Shown here in pieces: positions 30,012-39,110 of a stretch of DNA of 64,000 nt (position 1 is its first letter; each line of letters starts with the position of its first letter). Position numbers and translations under genes: made by a program. Source of the DNA: Flavobacterium salmonis (GTDB lineage Bacteria; Bacteroidota; Bacteroidia; Flavobacteriales; Flavobacteriaceae); the NCBI RefSeq assembly GCF_903819435.1, contig NZ_CAIJDP010000089.1:248001-312000 (forward strand). Reading direction: 5' to 3'. The notes under the pieces are model-generated. The model had not been told where the DNA came from. It saw only the letters and a list, made by a program, of their open reading frames with translations, and made no database searches.

Positions 30012-30371
30012 ATGACAATACAAGATTTAACTGGCAGCTATTCTATTTTGGGAAGTAATCAGGACGGCTCTGATGAAATGACTTATAAAGGTGTTCTGAC
30101 ACTCTCTCTTGATAAAAACAACAGGATTAAAGCCAGGTGGATCATCAACAATGTTCAGGAACAAAAAGGCTCAGGATTTTTTAAGGATAATATTCTCGTA
30201 ATCAATTTTAGTTATAAAGGAGAAGACAAAAAAACATACAAAGGAGTGGCGGTTTACAGATGCATTACCAAAGATATACTCGAAGGATTTTGGTCTGAAA
30301 AACACGGAAACCCGCTCTATCTGGGAACCGAACATTGCAGGAGAACAGCAACTTCTGAACGGTTGAACTAA
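30012..30371 (+). CDS. Small protein of unknown function (119 residues)
   Basis: I do not recognise this protein. It has no signal peptide, membrane segment or cysteine pair typical of a known fold. It opens with TIQDLTGSYSILGSN and is predicted mostly beta, with alternating strands and turns (DKNNRIKAR, GEDKKTYKGV), as in small beta-barrel or lipocalin-like proteins. It is alone on the plus strand, preceded by a good -7 element and followed by a strong bidirectional terminator, so it is likely a real single-gene unit. Confidence 0.6.
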   Translation: MTIQDLTGSYSILGSNQDGSDEMTYKGVLTLSLDKNNRIKARWIINNVQEQKGSGFFKDNILVINFSYKGEDKKTYKGVAVYRCITKDILEGFWSEKHGNPLYLGTEHCRRTATSERLN

Positions 30372-30386
30372 TATCCTTTAAATAAA

Positions 30387-30421
30387 AAACCACTTATTTT
30401 ACCTGAATAAATAAGTGGTTT
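30387..30421. terminator. Bidirectional intrinsic terminator
   Basis: A perfect 13-bp stem (30387-30399 with 30409-30421) with a 9-base loop. The arms begin with A and end with T runs in both directions. It separates the plus-strand 119-residue gene from the minus-strand exporter operon and can serve both. Confidence 0.85.
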
Positions 30422-30438
30422 GGAAAAGAAAAAAAATA

Positions 30439-31857
30439 TCAATCAGGATTTGCCAGTATTTTAAACAATTCGGCATTTGAAATGTAAAACTGATTTTCGA
30501 TGCTGATTTGTGATAGTTTGGCACTCACCAGATTATTTTCCCTTGAATTGATCAGGAAGATAGAACTTTCACCAAAAGAGAACAGTTTTTCTTCAGAATT
30601 CAGCATTGTCAGATAGTCTTTTACCAGATTATCAATGACGCCTTTTTGCCTTTTTAAAGAAGCAATTTCGGTTTGCTGTGCTTTGATTTTATTTTTAAGT
30701 TCTAGTCGCTGCTGGTCAATGTCATATTTTAAATCCTGAATTTTAAGTTTTGCCAGTTTTAAGCTTCCGCGCTCTTTTCTCAAAAAAATCGGAATGCTGA
30801 AATCGACATTAAACTTATAATCGTCGGTATTGAAAGAATTAAAATAAGAAGGCTCCGAAATATAATTGTACCCCACATTCAGCTTTGGAAGCAATGAATT
30901 TGCTTTCAGTTCCCTGCTGATTTCCAGCATCCCCATTTTAGTTTCCAGAGCCTGAATCTTCGGATGAGAGTCCAGACCCTGAACATCCACCATCATTGCA
31001 TCCGTTCTTAGGGTTTCTTCCAGCGTTTTTATCAGATTTTCTTCCGGTTTAACAGCATCTCCTAACTCAACAGGAACATTTTCTATCCATAAATAATTCG
31101 AAAGATATAATTTCGCTTTAGCCAATTTCAGATTTCCGTTTTCTACGTTTAATTCACGGTTTCGAACAGTAATTCCGGCCTCTACACTGTCTATGGCCGG
31201 AGCGTCCCCCAGTTCAATCAGCTTTTTTACACCCTGAAAACGAGTGCTGGCAAAACCAAGATATCTTTTATAAAGTTCAGCTTCATTGTAGCTTTTTCTC
31301 CATTCAAAATACGCTTCGCTGGCTTTGTACAAAACCTCAATAGCTTTAAGTTTTCGCTGTGCATCACTCAGTTTTACCTGCAGTTTCCCTTCCCTTACAT
31401 CAGCCATTCGCTGATTGATGAACATTCCCTGACCTAAGGCTACATTAATTCCCAAAGAAGTCAAACCCGCTTCAGGAGTACGATTTTGTGGGTTGTAGTA
31501 TTGCCCGTCTGTCTGGTCAAAACCTGCTTTAATTTCGATTCCGTACCAGGTAGGAATTTTAAAACTGCTGTTTAAAAGCGAATAATATTCTGTTCCTTTA
31601 AATTCTTTTTTATTGTAATCGACTTCGATTTTAGGATCAAATCCTCCTCGGGCAAGCATCAATGCAGCCTGAGCCGTACTAATTTCAAGATTAGCCTGCT
31701 TGACCAGCGGATGATACTTTTTTACGTATCCCAAAAACTCGCTATAGCTCAATTCTTCTTTATTAAAATCCTGACTGTATAAATTAGAAAAGCCGAATAA
31801 AAATAAAAGAGAAAAGACTGTAACAGCATACTTCAATTTATTTTTTGTCCTTACCAT
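30439..31857 (-). CDS. TolC-family outer-membrane export protein
   Basis: A 472-residue outer-membrane efflux protein. I chose the ATG at 31857 because a signal peptide (MVRTKNK, hydrophobic core, FSNLYSQ) starts there. The longer frame from 31905 adds a basic stretch that does not look like a signal peptide and lies inside the upstream gene. Two repeats of long alpha-helices with strand insertions fit the TolC channel. It overlaps the HlyD-type gene by about 20 bases and is the third gene of an ABC-HlyD-TolC operon, forming a type I-like exporter across both membranes. The exported substrate is unknown. Confidence 0.88.
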   Translation of the reverse strand: MVRTKNKLKYAVTVFSLLFLFGFSNLYSQDFNKEELSYSEFLGYVKKYHPLVKQANLEISTAQAALMLARGGFDPKIEVDYNKKEFKGTEYYSLLNSSFKIPTWYGIEIKAGFDQTDGQYYNPQNRTPEAGLTSLGINVALGQGMFINQRMADVREGKLQVKLSDAQRKLKAIEVLYKASEAYFEWRKSYNEAELYKRYLGFASTRFQGVKKLIELGDAPAIDSVEAGITVRNRELNVENGNLKLAKAKLYLSNYLWIENVPVELGDAVKPEENLIKTLEETLRTDAMMVDVQGLDSHPKIQALETKMGMLEISRELKANSLLPKLNVGYNYISEPSYFNSFNTDDYKFNVDFSIPIFLRKERGSLKLAKLKIQDLKYDIDQQRLELKNKIKAQQTEIASLKRQKGVIDNLVKDYLTMLNSEEKLFSFGESSIFLINSRENNLVSAKLSQISIENQFYISNAELFKILANPD

Positions 31858-33193
31858 CCTTCGCCTCTTTTTCGTCTGATTTATAATAATTTGGAGGGAA
31901 GCCATTCAGGTTACGCCATATTTCGTACCATACTGAAACGGTTTCAAGTAAAGCGATACTTTGTGCCCCTGCTCCTATACTTAATTCTTTTGGCCATTTA
32001 TTATCCGGACCATCAGGTGAAACAAGCACTCTGTATTTCCCATTAGAACTTATAAAATTCTCGATTGCCACGATTCTTCCACCATAGGTTCCATAAGATA
32101 ATCCAGGCCATCCTGAAAATACGATTCTTGGCCATCCGTCAAACCAGACACGTACTTTCGCACCGCGATGTACCAACGGAAGATCGATAGGATCAACATA
32201 GGTTTCAACCGCAATATCATAACTTGCCGGCATAATACTCACAATTGGAGTCCCTTCTTTGATTGTTTCTCCCAAACCTGCCAGCAAAGCACGGTTGACA
32301 TAACCGCTCTGAGGAGCCTTAATGTAGTACAGACCGTTTCTAAGACTATAATTTACATATTGATTCTGCAATTTATTTACTTGGGCTTCTGTATCATATT
32401 GCGTACTCAAAGCAGTATATTTATCGCTTTTTGATTTCGAAATTTTCTCGGTGTACTCAGCTGTAATTCGGTTAATTTCAACTCTTGCATTTATCAATTC
32501 GTTTTTACTGCTCAAAAGCTTGTTTTGCTGCGTCACTATATATGCTTCAGACTCCTGAAGTTTCAGTCTTTTTTGCTCCACATCGGTAAGCGGCTTCAAA
32601 CCTTCCTTATTCAATGCTGTCGAACGGTCAAATTGAGTTTTAGCGATTCTTAACTGTGTTTTTATCGCTTCAAGATCCATACTGTCACTCTTGATTTTCA
32701 GCTGGGCCTGTTTAATTTTATTCTGGGCCTGCTGCAGTTTTAATTCTCTTTCTGTATTAAGCGATTGTGCCTGAACTTCAAGCGAATTTACTTTGTCTCC
32801 ATACGATTCTACAGCCATTTTCTTGGCATCAACCTGCTGTTTGGTGTTGCCAACAAGATTCGGATCCAGATAATCTTCTTTTACCTCCGAAATAAAAACA
32901 ATTGTATCTCCTTTTTTTACATAATCACCTTCCTGCACGTACCATTTTTCTATTCTTCCGGCAATAGCATTATGTACTGTTTGTGGTCTCTGATCAGGTT
33001 TTAAGGTCGTTACTGAACCGCTCCCTGAAATGTTTTGTGTCCATGGCAGAAAAAGGCAAGCTACACAAAAGATCAAAAATCCGATTATAACCCTGTTTAA
33101 AATTTTATAATGTGGCCTGCGGGCTACGCTGGTAATAGATTTGTATTTACCCGGAGTTATCAGTACATTATTATCTTTAGATATATTGAGCAT
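31838..33193 (-). CDS. HlyD-family membrane fusion protein
   Basis: A 451-residue periplasmic adaptor. One membrane helix (about 30-50) is followed by a biotinyl-lipoyl-like half motif (GRIEKWYVQEGDYVKKGD, near 90), a long helical hairpin (about 120-270), the second lipoyl half (YIKAPQSGYVNR, near 290), and a beta-barrel region. It connects the inner-membrane ABC protein to the TolC channel. It begins 2 bases after the ABC gene and overlaps the TolC gene, so the three are one operon. Confidence 0.9.
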   Translation of the reverse strand: MLNISKDNNVLITPGKYKSITSVARRPHYKILNRVIIGFLIFCVACLFLPWTQNISGSGSVTTLKPDQRPQTVHNAIAGRIEKWYVQEGDYVKKGDTIVFISEVKEDYLDPNLVGNTKQQVDAKKMAVESYGDKVNSLEVQAQSLNTERELKLQQAQNKIKQAQLKIKSDSMDLEAIKTQLRIAKTQFDRSTALNKEGLKPLTDVEQKRLKLQESEAYIVTQQNKLLSSKNELINARVEINRITAEYTEKISKSKSDKYTALSTQYDTEAQVNKLQNQYVNYSLRNGLYYIKAPQSGYVNRALLAGLGETIKEGTPIVSIMPASYDIAVETYVDPIDLPLVHRGAKVRVWFDGWPRIVFSGWPGLSYGTYGGRIVAIENFISSNGKYRVLVSPDGPDNKWPKELSIGAGAQSIALLETVSVWYEIWRNLNGFPPNYYKSDEKEAKDGKDKK

Positions 33194-33195
33194 GA

Positions 33196-34869
33196 TTAAA
33201 GCTTTATGTCGTTAATAATTTTTCCGTTATCGATCGTTATCATACGGTCACATTTGTTCTTCCAGATATCGTTTTTAGAAGTTACAATTACCGTCCAGTC
33301 ATTTTCTTCAGAAAGTAAAAAATCTACAATTTTACCAGAAGTCAGTTCGTCCATTTTGTCAACAGGATCTTCAAGAAATAATATATTAGGTTTATGAACA
33401 ATACTACGTGCTAAAAGAATCTTTTGGATATCTGAAGCAGAAAGTTCATTACCACCCGGATGCACCTGATGTTCTAGCCCGTTTGGGAATGTTTTGATGT
33501 CAGGCGTCAGCCCAACATTATCAAGAGCCCATTTTAGATCATCATTATTCAATGCATCGTTTCCAAAAAGGATATTTTCGCGAATGGTTCCGGCAAAAAG
33601 CGTATCCCCTTGTAAAAAAGTTCCGGCCTGTGCTCTGTAGGCATCTTCGTTTAAACGGTTCATATAATTATCTGTCACATACATCGCACCGCTTTCAGGT
33701 TCAAGTAAACCAGATAATAAACGTAATAAAGTACTTTTTCCTGCTCCGTTTGTTCCTCTTAAAATGATTTTTTCCCCCTGATTTATTTTCAGATTAATAT
33801 TTTTAAGTGATTTTTTATTGTGATCCGGATAATTGTAAACCACGCTTTCTGTTTCAATATTAATTCCTGTTTCAGAGACTGCTGATGTTTCAGGGATACA
33901 TGAGATTTCCATGTCTGTTACTTGTCCAATTTTTTCCAATGAAGTCAGTACATCATAAAAAGATTCCAATCCGAAAATAATTTTTTCAACCGAATTGATC
34001 AGCAATACGATAACAATTTCAGCTGCTACAAACTGCCCGATGTTCATTTGATGGTGAATTACCAGGAAACCACCAATAGACAATAAGGCAGCCGTAACAA
34101 TAACTTTAAAAACAATAAGCTGAATATATTGTTTTTTCATTACCTGAAAATGCTTTTCACGATAGTTTATGTACTTGCTTACATAGTCATCATTTCTTTC
34201 TAATGCATATTCAAAACCTCCTTTTTTGCGAAAACTATCCCTATTACGGGCAATTTCCTGAAGCCACGCTGCCACTTTATACTTAAATTTTGATTCGTTA
34301 AGACTCGTCTCAAGTCCATCTTTATACGAAAATTTAAAAATGATATATAAAATGACGATAAACAAAAGACCAATTACCGTAAAGAAAGAATGGTACAAGA
34401 CTAATAATATAATCCCCAGACCAACTTGTAAAAAAGCAGTACAAAAATCCAGTAAAAGTTTTGCCGTTCCTTTTTGTACCATTAAAGTATCAAAAAAACG
34501 ATTGGCTTTTTCCGGGGCATATTCAGAATACATTTCCTTAAATTTGATTAGAGGCAATCTGTAGGCAAATTCAAATGAAGAGCGCACAAAAATTCGCTGC
34601 TGCAGATTTTCTACGATGCGAAGCTGTAAAATGGTCAGAATTCCGCCGAAACCAACTCCTATTGTAACCAAAATCACAAGTACAATCCAGGAAACACTCA
34701 GCTGTCCGCTCTGGATAAAATTAATAATTGCCTGAATCCCTAAAGGAAGTGAAAGGTTTACAAGGCCGGCAAAAGCAGCATAAAAAATAATTTGATATAC
34801 ATCGCGTTTGTCAAGATGAAGCAAATTGTAAAAACGTTTTAATGGTGTCATGAATTTATATAAATACAA
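33196..34869 (-). CDS. ABC transporter, fused membrane and ATP-binding domains (degenerate NBD)
   Basis: A 557-residue half-transporter. The membrane domain (about 1-310) has six helices. The ATP-binding domain (about 335-557) has an intact Walker A (GTNGAGKST, near 377). Other motifs depart from consensus: the signature is ELSASD in place of LSGGQ, Walker B reads FLEDP (E500, D501) in place of LDEP, and the H-loop position is Ser (S531 in VTSKND). There is no N-terminal C39 peptidase domain, so it would not cleave a leader peptide. Partnered with HlyD and TolC genes, it probably drives export, but its ATPase cycle may be slow or may need a second protein. Related Bacteroidota exporters often share these changes. 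Confidence 0.85.
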   Translation of the reverse strand: MYLYKFMTPLKRFYNLLHLDKRDVYQIIFYAAFAGLVNLSLPLGIQAIINFIQSGQLSVSWIVLVILVTIGVGFGGILTILQLRIVENLQQRIFVRSSFEFAYRLPLIKFKEMYSEYAPEKANRFFDTLMVQKGTAKLLLDFCTAFLQVGLGIILLVLYHSFFTVIGLLFIVILYIIFKFSYKDGLETSLNESKFKYKVAAWLQEIARNRDSFRKKGGFEYALERNDDYVSKYINYREKHFQVMKKQYIQLIVFKVIVTAALLSIGGFLVIHHQMNIGQFVAAEIVIVLLINSVEKIIFGLESFYDVLTSLEKIGQVTDMEISCIPETSAVSETGINIETESVVYNYPDHNKKSLKNINLKINQGEKIILRGTNGAGKSTLLRLLSGLLEPESGAMYVTDNYMNRLNEDAYRAQAGTFLQGDTLFAGTIRENILFGNDALNNDDLKWALDNVGLTPDIKTFPNGLEHQVHPGGNELSASDIQKILLARSIVHKPNILFLEDPVDKMDELTSGKIVDFLLSEENDWTVIVTSKNDIWKNKCDRMITIDNGKIINDIKL

Positions 34870-34953
34870 TATTAATAAATGTTACATACGGTAAAAACCA
34901 TAGATAAGGATGTCAGAATTACTTCTAACAGCAAACAAAATTAAGTATTTATA

Positions 34954-35352
34954 TTAGAATCGAGGTGGAGGTAAATGAATTTTACCATGAAAACCAAATG
35001 AGAATATTTGATTATCAACATAGTTTTTTGTTTTTGAACTAATTTGAAAGTACAAAACAGTTAATGAAGTGTTTAAAGGTACCAGATAATCTAATGACGG
35101 AATCCCTTTTGCGAGTTTAGTGGTTTTTGTTTCCTTAGTTTCGTAGTCATCCAATTCTTCCGGAATACTGTCGCAATTGAATATTTTTTTCAGGAAATTA
35201 CAGGTAATACCTCTAACCGTATTTGTTTCTGCATTATCAGCGATGATAAGGCCAAAACTATTTGAGACGTTAATACTGCTGATTAGAAAGTACCCAATTA
35301 GCAATACCTGAAGGCATTTACATAAGATACTATTTTTAATTCTGCTCAACAT
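34954..35352 (-). CDS. Small secreted or membrane protein of unknown function
   Basis: I do not recognise this protein. I prefer the ATG at 35352 (132 residues), because a positively charged start and a hydrophobic stretch (KCLQVLLIGYFLISS) follow it directly. The longer frame starting at 35430 only adds 26 residues without features. After the hydrophobic segment comes a polar region with a T/K/E-rich patch (KETKTTKLAK), and the C-terminus ends in LPPPRF. It lies 84 bases before the ABC gene on the same strand and may belong to that operon, possibly as exported or accessory protein. Confidence 0.45.
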   Translation of the reverse strand: MLSRIKNSILCKCLQVLLIGYFLISSINVSNSFGLIIADNAETNTVRGITCNFLKKIFNCDSIPEELDDYETKETKTTKLAKGIPSLDYLVPLNTSLTVLYFQISSKTKNYVDNQIFSFGFHGKIHLPPPRF

Positions 35353-35449
35353 TTCCCTGTCCTTAAAGTGGCGCAAGTTAGGACGAAATTTTATGACCAA
35401 CATTAAAATAACATTAGAATTGGATTTCATTCTGTTATTTTTTTCTTAA

Positions 35450-35483
35450 TAGAAAACAAAAAAAGAGACCCGAAAGTCTCTTT
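35450..35483 (-). terminator. Intrinsic terminator after the doxX gene
   Basis: An 8-bp stem (35462-35469 with 35476-35483) with a 6-base loop, followed on the minus strand by a run of T. It lies 138 bases after the DoxX stop codon, in the same gap as repeat copy 3. Confidence 0.7.
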
Positions 35484-35560
35484 GTATATGATAAAATAGT
35501 CTATCCTAATCTGTTAGATGAAATTGACAGGATGATAAAAGTTTTATAATTTGAAAGCCA

Positions 35561-35583
35561 CTTCGACTCTGCTCAGCCTGACC
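35561..35583. repeat. Dispersed short repeat, copy 3
   Basis: CTTCGACTCTGCTCAGCCTG differs at only two positions from the copy at 25756, and a weaker copy lies at 19531. It is placed in the gap after the doxX gene. Confidence 0.55.
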
Positions 35584-35620
35584 CTTATCTCTAGTTCGCT
35601 ACAGATTTAAAATGAATATT

Positions 35621-36022
35621 TTAGTCCCAGTTGTTGTTTTTTGAAACTGCCAGTTTTCCCCCACCAGTAAAAAATAAAGCAAGAGCACCAAAGAAATACA
35701 ATCCTAAAAGCTCAAGCGCCCAGCCTCCGTGTTCTCCTAATTTGAATATATCTGCACTATGCGCCATTAATACGGCAACTAAACAATTGAATGCATAAAT
35801 AAGTGCTGCAAGCCTTGTTCTAAAACCAATTAAAATGGCAATTGGAGCCAAAATTTCACCAACTAAAACACCATAAGCAAAGAATCCCGGAAGTCCTTTT
35901 TCTACAAGCATACCGCTTATGAATTCCAACCCTCCTCCAAATTTTGCAAAACCGTGCAAAAGCATTAAAAATCCAATTGTAATACGAAGTATTAACAAAC
36001 CTAAATCATTGTTTTTTCTCAT
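35621..36022 (-). CDS. DoxX family membrane protein
   Basis: A 133-residue inner-membrane protein with four hydrophobic helices. The start LGLLILRITIGFLMLLHGFAKF and the later GEILAPIAILIGFRTRLAAL are typical of DoxX. Members are linked to redox homeostasis and quinone- or thiosulfate-related activities, but most are uncharacterised. It is a single-gene unit on the minus strand with its own terminator. Confidence 0.88.
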   Translation of the reverse strand: MRKNNDLGLLILRITIGFLMLLHGFAKFGGGLEFISGMLVEKGLPGFFAYGVLVGEILAPIAILIGFRTRLAALIYAFNCLVAVLMAHSADIFKLGEHGGWALELLGLYFFGALALFFTGGGKLAVSKNNNWD

Positions 36023-36446
36023 TTTTTAATATTTAAATTTAGTAAAACAAATCAGTATTTCATACAAAACAATGCTACTGTATGATAGCTGCTAAAGGTA
36101 AAAATAGTAAAAATATACTTCCTGAAAGATTAAAAAACTCATTCTTTTGAGTTTTACAACTTATGATTTAGCAGTTGGATATTTAGTATTTGTTAAAAAA
36201 ATAATTCACTAAACATTTTCAGCACAGCACAGGACAGATGCAGCATTCTATTTCTATATTTTTGAGAACAATCAAATTAACATTTAGCAACCCAAACACA
36301 TTAATCATAAAAATAAAATAAAATATTTGTTAAAATTTTAATTCTTCACTCAGTATTCATACAATTAAACTCATACCTATAATTTTCAAAAATGAAGGTG
36401 GTTAAAAATTAACGAAAGTTTTATAAAATATATCCGAAACCCCTAT
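36023..36446. promoter_or_regulatory. Divergent intergenic region of doxX and gntR-type genes
   Basis: A 424-base gap without a gene on either strand. It contains an 8-bp hairpin AAAACTCA/TGAGTTTT (36134-36141 with 36148-36155), which could be an operator or a small terminator, and several AT-rich stretches. No TANNTTTG match with a -33 partner was found. Promoters for both divergent genes must lie here. Confidence 0.4.
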
Positions 36447-37502
36447 ATGGCATCAAAAAGAAATAATGTAACTATAAACCTGAAAATGGATTCCGGCTCT
36501 CCTAAATTTATACAGGTAGCCGATTTTCTCGCCACAGAAATTGTGAATGGTAAAATGAAGACTGGCCAGCAAATGCCATCAATAAATGAATTGAGTACCC
36601 AAAATTCGATCTCGCGGGACACTGCAGAAAAAGCTTATAAAATATTAAGGAATCAGAAATTAATAGTTTCCGTGATGGGATCAGGAAATTTTGTTTCCTA
36701 TGCCGGCTCAAAAGCAAAGTTTGATGTTTTTTTTCTTATCAATAAACCATGTACCTATAAAATGGAGGCTTACAATGCTTTTGTTGATACAATTGGAAAT
36801 AAAGGACATGTCAATATGTATATCTATTATTGTGATGAGCAGCTTTTTATTAATGCTTTGAAAAAAAACATTAATAATTATAACTATTTTATAATTATGC
36901 CTCATTTTAGAACCAGCAAAAAAACTCATATTAATTATACAAACAGAGTTCTAAAAGCTATTGAAACCATTCCGAAAGATAAACTTTTGATACTCGACAA
37001 TTCTTATTCTGAAATTTCAGGGAATTTTACAGCAGTTTATCAGGATTTTAAAGAGGATATAATGTATGCGCTGACAAAAGCTTTCGCAAAATTAAAAAAA
37101 TACAAAAAGATCATTTTGGTGTTTTCAACCCAAACCGTATTTCCAATTCCGGTTGGTTTATTACATGGTTTTAAAGAATTCTGTCAAAATAATTCCCTTG
37201 ACTTTGAAATCATAGAAGAAGTAAATAATGATCTGAAATTTGAATCAAAAGAAGCTTATATCGTTATTGATGATAATGATTTGGTGCAGCTTGTTCAGCA
37301 GATAAAAGAAAAAAAGCTACAAATTGGTACTGATGTAGGTGTCATTTCTTATAATGAAACCCCACTCAAGGCGCTTCTTGACATTAGTGTTCTAAGCAGC
37401 GATTTTAAAGCCATGGGACAAAAAGCTGCAGAATTAGTACTGAGCAATAAAAAAGAGTTTTTCAAAAATCCGTTTGGATATATTGAACGCAGTTCTCTAT
37501 AA
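36447..37502 (+). CDS. GntR-type regulator with LacI/PBP-like C-terminal domain
   Basis: A 351-residue transcription factor. The N-terminal winged helix (about 15-85) shows the GntR pattern: FIQVADFLATEIVNGKM, MPSINELSTQN, SRDTAEKAYKIL and GSGNFVS. The remaining part (about 90-351) resembles periplasmic-binding-protein folds of LacI-type regulators, with LIFVFSTQ-like strands and the late segment IGTDVGVISYNETPLKALLDI. Such proteins sense a sugar and repress sugar genes. Neighbours on both sides (doxX, PQQ-type sugar dehydrogenase) point in no single direction, so its target is unknown. Confidence 0.85.
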   Translation: MASKRNNVTINLKMDSGSPKFIQVADFLATEIVNGKMKTGQQMPSINELSTQNSISRDTAEKAYKILRNQKLIVSVMGSGNFVSYAGSKAKFDVFFLINKPCTYKMEAYNAFVDTIGNKGHVNMYIYYCDEQLFINALKKNINNYNYFIIMPHFRTSKKTHINYTNRVLKAIETIPKDKLLILDNSYSEISGNFTAVYQDFKEDIMYALTKAFAKLKKYKKIILVFSTQTVFPIPVGLLHGFKEFCQNNSLDFEIIEEVNNDLKFESKEAYIVIDDNDLVQLVQQIKEKKLQIGTDVGVISYNETPLKALLDISVLSSDFKAMGQKAAELVLSNKKEFFKNPFGYIERSSL

Positions 37503-37529
37503 AAAATGGCGCCTGAGAGCGCCATTTTT
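37502..37529. terminator. Bidirectional intrinsic terminator
   Basis: An 11-bp stem, AAAAATGGCGC with GCGCCATTTTT (37502-37512 and 37519-37529), with a 6-base loop. It lies directly at the end of the gntR-type gene and before the convergent sugar dehydrogenase stop, and works in both directions. Confidence 0.88.
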
Positions 37530-37539
37530 ATTGAAATCA

Positions 37540-38769
37540 TTATTTCTTATCTATCTTATAAAGTCTACCCTGATCGGTTACAGCATACAAAGCACCGTCA
37601 TTGCCCTGAGTAACATCTCTAAATCGCTGACCTTCGCCAGCTAAAAGCCTTTCTTCTCCCACAACACGGTTATTTACTATTGCAAGACGTGCTATATGTT
37701 GACCACTTAATGCCCCTATAAATAAATTATTTTTCCATTCCGGCACACGGTCACCCTTATAAAAAGTCATACCGCTTGGTGATATAACAGGATCCCAGTA
37801 ATACACCGGTTGTTCCATGCCTTCTTTTTTCTGGATAGCATCTCCAATTGCCTCTCCTCCGTATTCTATACCATAAGTTATGATTGGCCATCCGTAATTT
37901 GAGCCTGCTTTTAATCGATTAATTTCATCTCCCCCACGCGGTCCATGTTCACTTAGCCAAATTTCACCTGTAGTCGGGTGAAGTGCCAGCCCTTGCGGAT
38001 TTCTATGCCCTATAGTATACAATTCTGCTAAAGCTCCTGTCTGACTAAAAACAGGATTGCCAGTTGCTGGCAGTCCGTCTTTGGTTATTCTGACCACTTT
38101 TCCTAAACCGGCAGAAACCGACTGTGCCAACGGTCTGGTTGCTAACACTGAACGTTCTCCTGTACTAACGATAAGATTTCCGGTTTTATCAAAAAGAATA
38201 CGACCTCCATAATGAAGCGTACTTGCATTTGCCGGATTTGCACGATAAATTACAGTCGCTCCTTCGATTGTTTTTTCATCATTTGATAACTTTCCTTTCG
38301 CAACTGCTGTTAGGTTTCCGCCTGTTCCTGCTTCAGCAAACACCCAATAAATCATTCTATTGGATGTAAAATCAGGATCAAGACACAAGCCCAATAAACC
38401 TCCCTGATTTGCCGAATTTACCGCTGGTAAACCTGTAATTGCGGCACTTACTTCACCTGTTACTTTAACAATGCGTAAGTTTCCTGTTGTTTTCTCGGTA
38501 ACTAAAAGTCTGCCATCCGGAAGGCTTTTGACCCCCCAGGGACTGGTCAATGCTGAAGTGATAATCTTTGCCTCATAACTCGTATTGGTCTGTAGTCCGC
38601 CTATTCGTGTTTGTCCCTCAAACGCAGGAGTATAAGTTGTATTGGCTGAATTATTTTCAACCGGATTTGTCGGTGTTCCCAGATCGTTTGTGTTTTTATC
38701 ATCGTTCGAGCAGCTGAATAATGTAAAAGATGCAATTAAAAGACTCAGAATTTGATTTGTATTTCTCAT
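37540..38769 (-). CDS. PQQ-type glucose/sorbosone dehydrogenase family lipoprotein
   Basis: A 409-residue lipoprotein with the lipid-accepting Cys at residue 20 (FTLFSC) and an Asn/Thr-rich tether. The body is a six-bladed propeller of the soluble glucose dehydrogenase type: SPWGVKSLPDGRLLVTEK, GGLLGLCLDPDF, LHYGGRILFD, GHRNPQGLALHP and SEHGPRGGDEIN. These include the His and Arg residues that usually line the PQQ and substrate site. It probably oxidises a sugar at the cell surface or in the periplasm, provided the organism makes or takes up PQQ. It is transcribed alone, convergent with the gntR-type gene. Confidence 0.88.
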   Translation of the reverse strand: MRNTNQILSLLIASFTLFSCSNDDKNTNDLGTPTNPVENNSANTTYTPAFEGQTRIGGLQTNTSYEAKIITSALTSPWGVKSLPDGRLLVTEKTTGNLRIVKVTGEVSAAITGLPAVNSANQGGLLGLCLDPDFTSNRMIYWVFAEAGTGGNLTAVAKGKLSNDEKTIEGATVIYRANPANASTLHYGGRILFDKTGNLIVSTGERSVLATRPLAQSVSAGLGKVVRITKDGLPATGNPVFSQTGALAELYTIGHRNPQGLALHPTTGEIWLSEHGPRGGDEINRLKAGSNYGWPIITYGIEYGGEAIGDAIQKKEGMEQPVYYWDPVISPSGMTFYKGDRVPEWKNNLFIGALSGQHIARLAIVNNRVVGEERLLAGEGQRFRDVTQGNDGALYAVTDQGRLYKIDKK

Positions 38770-39110
38770 CGTATTTTGGATTTAATTTTTTGTAATAGTT
38801 TTCAAAAATCTAAAATTAATTCTATAAAAAATTATACAATTTATCTTATGATTTATATAATTTTAAACATTAGCAACTTATTTCATATAACAATATAAAA
38901 TACAATTTAGACAATTAAAGAATAAAAAGTAAGGAAATAAATCTCGGCTAAAAATTCACAGAAAGTCATTTCATTTTAATCAACAACACAAAAAATATGT
39001 TTTTCATGACAAGAAAAACCTGTTCTGTGACAAACTCTCCTTTTTTAAAATGATTAGATTTTTAATTTTAAACTGCTATAATAAACCAACCCAAAAAAAC
39101 GATCACCAAA
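38770..39110. promoter_or_regulatory. Divergent promoter region of dehydrogenase and eCIS-linked regulator
   Basis: A 341-base gap with no gene. The plus strand contains TAGATTTT (near 39056), one base off the TANNTTTG -7 box, about 50 bases before the regulator start. Otherwise it is AT-rich without visible repeats. Confidence 0.35.

Noticed and set aside
31858..31905. Longer start of the TolC-type protein
   Set aside because: The signal peptide begins at the ATG at 31857. The upstream part is basic and lies inside the HlyD gene.
36134..36155. Terminator between doxX and gntR-type genes
   Set aside because: The hairpin lies between divergent genes, so no known transcript ends there; it is kept only as part of the intergenic description.
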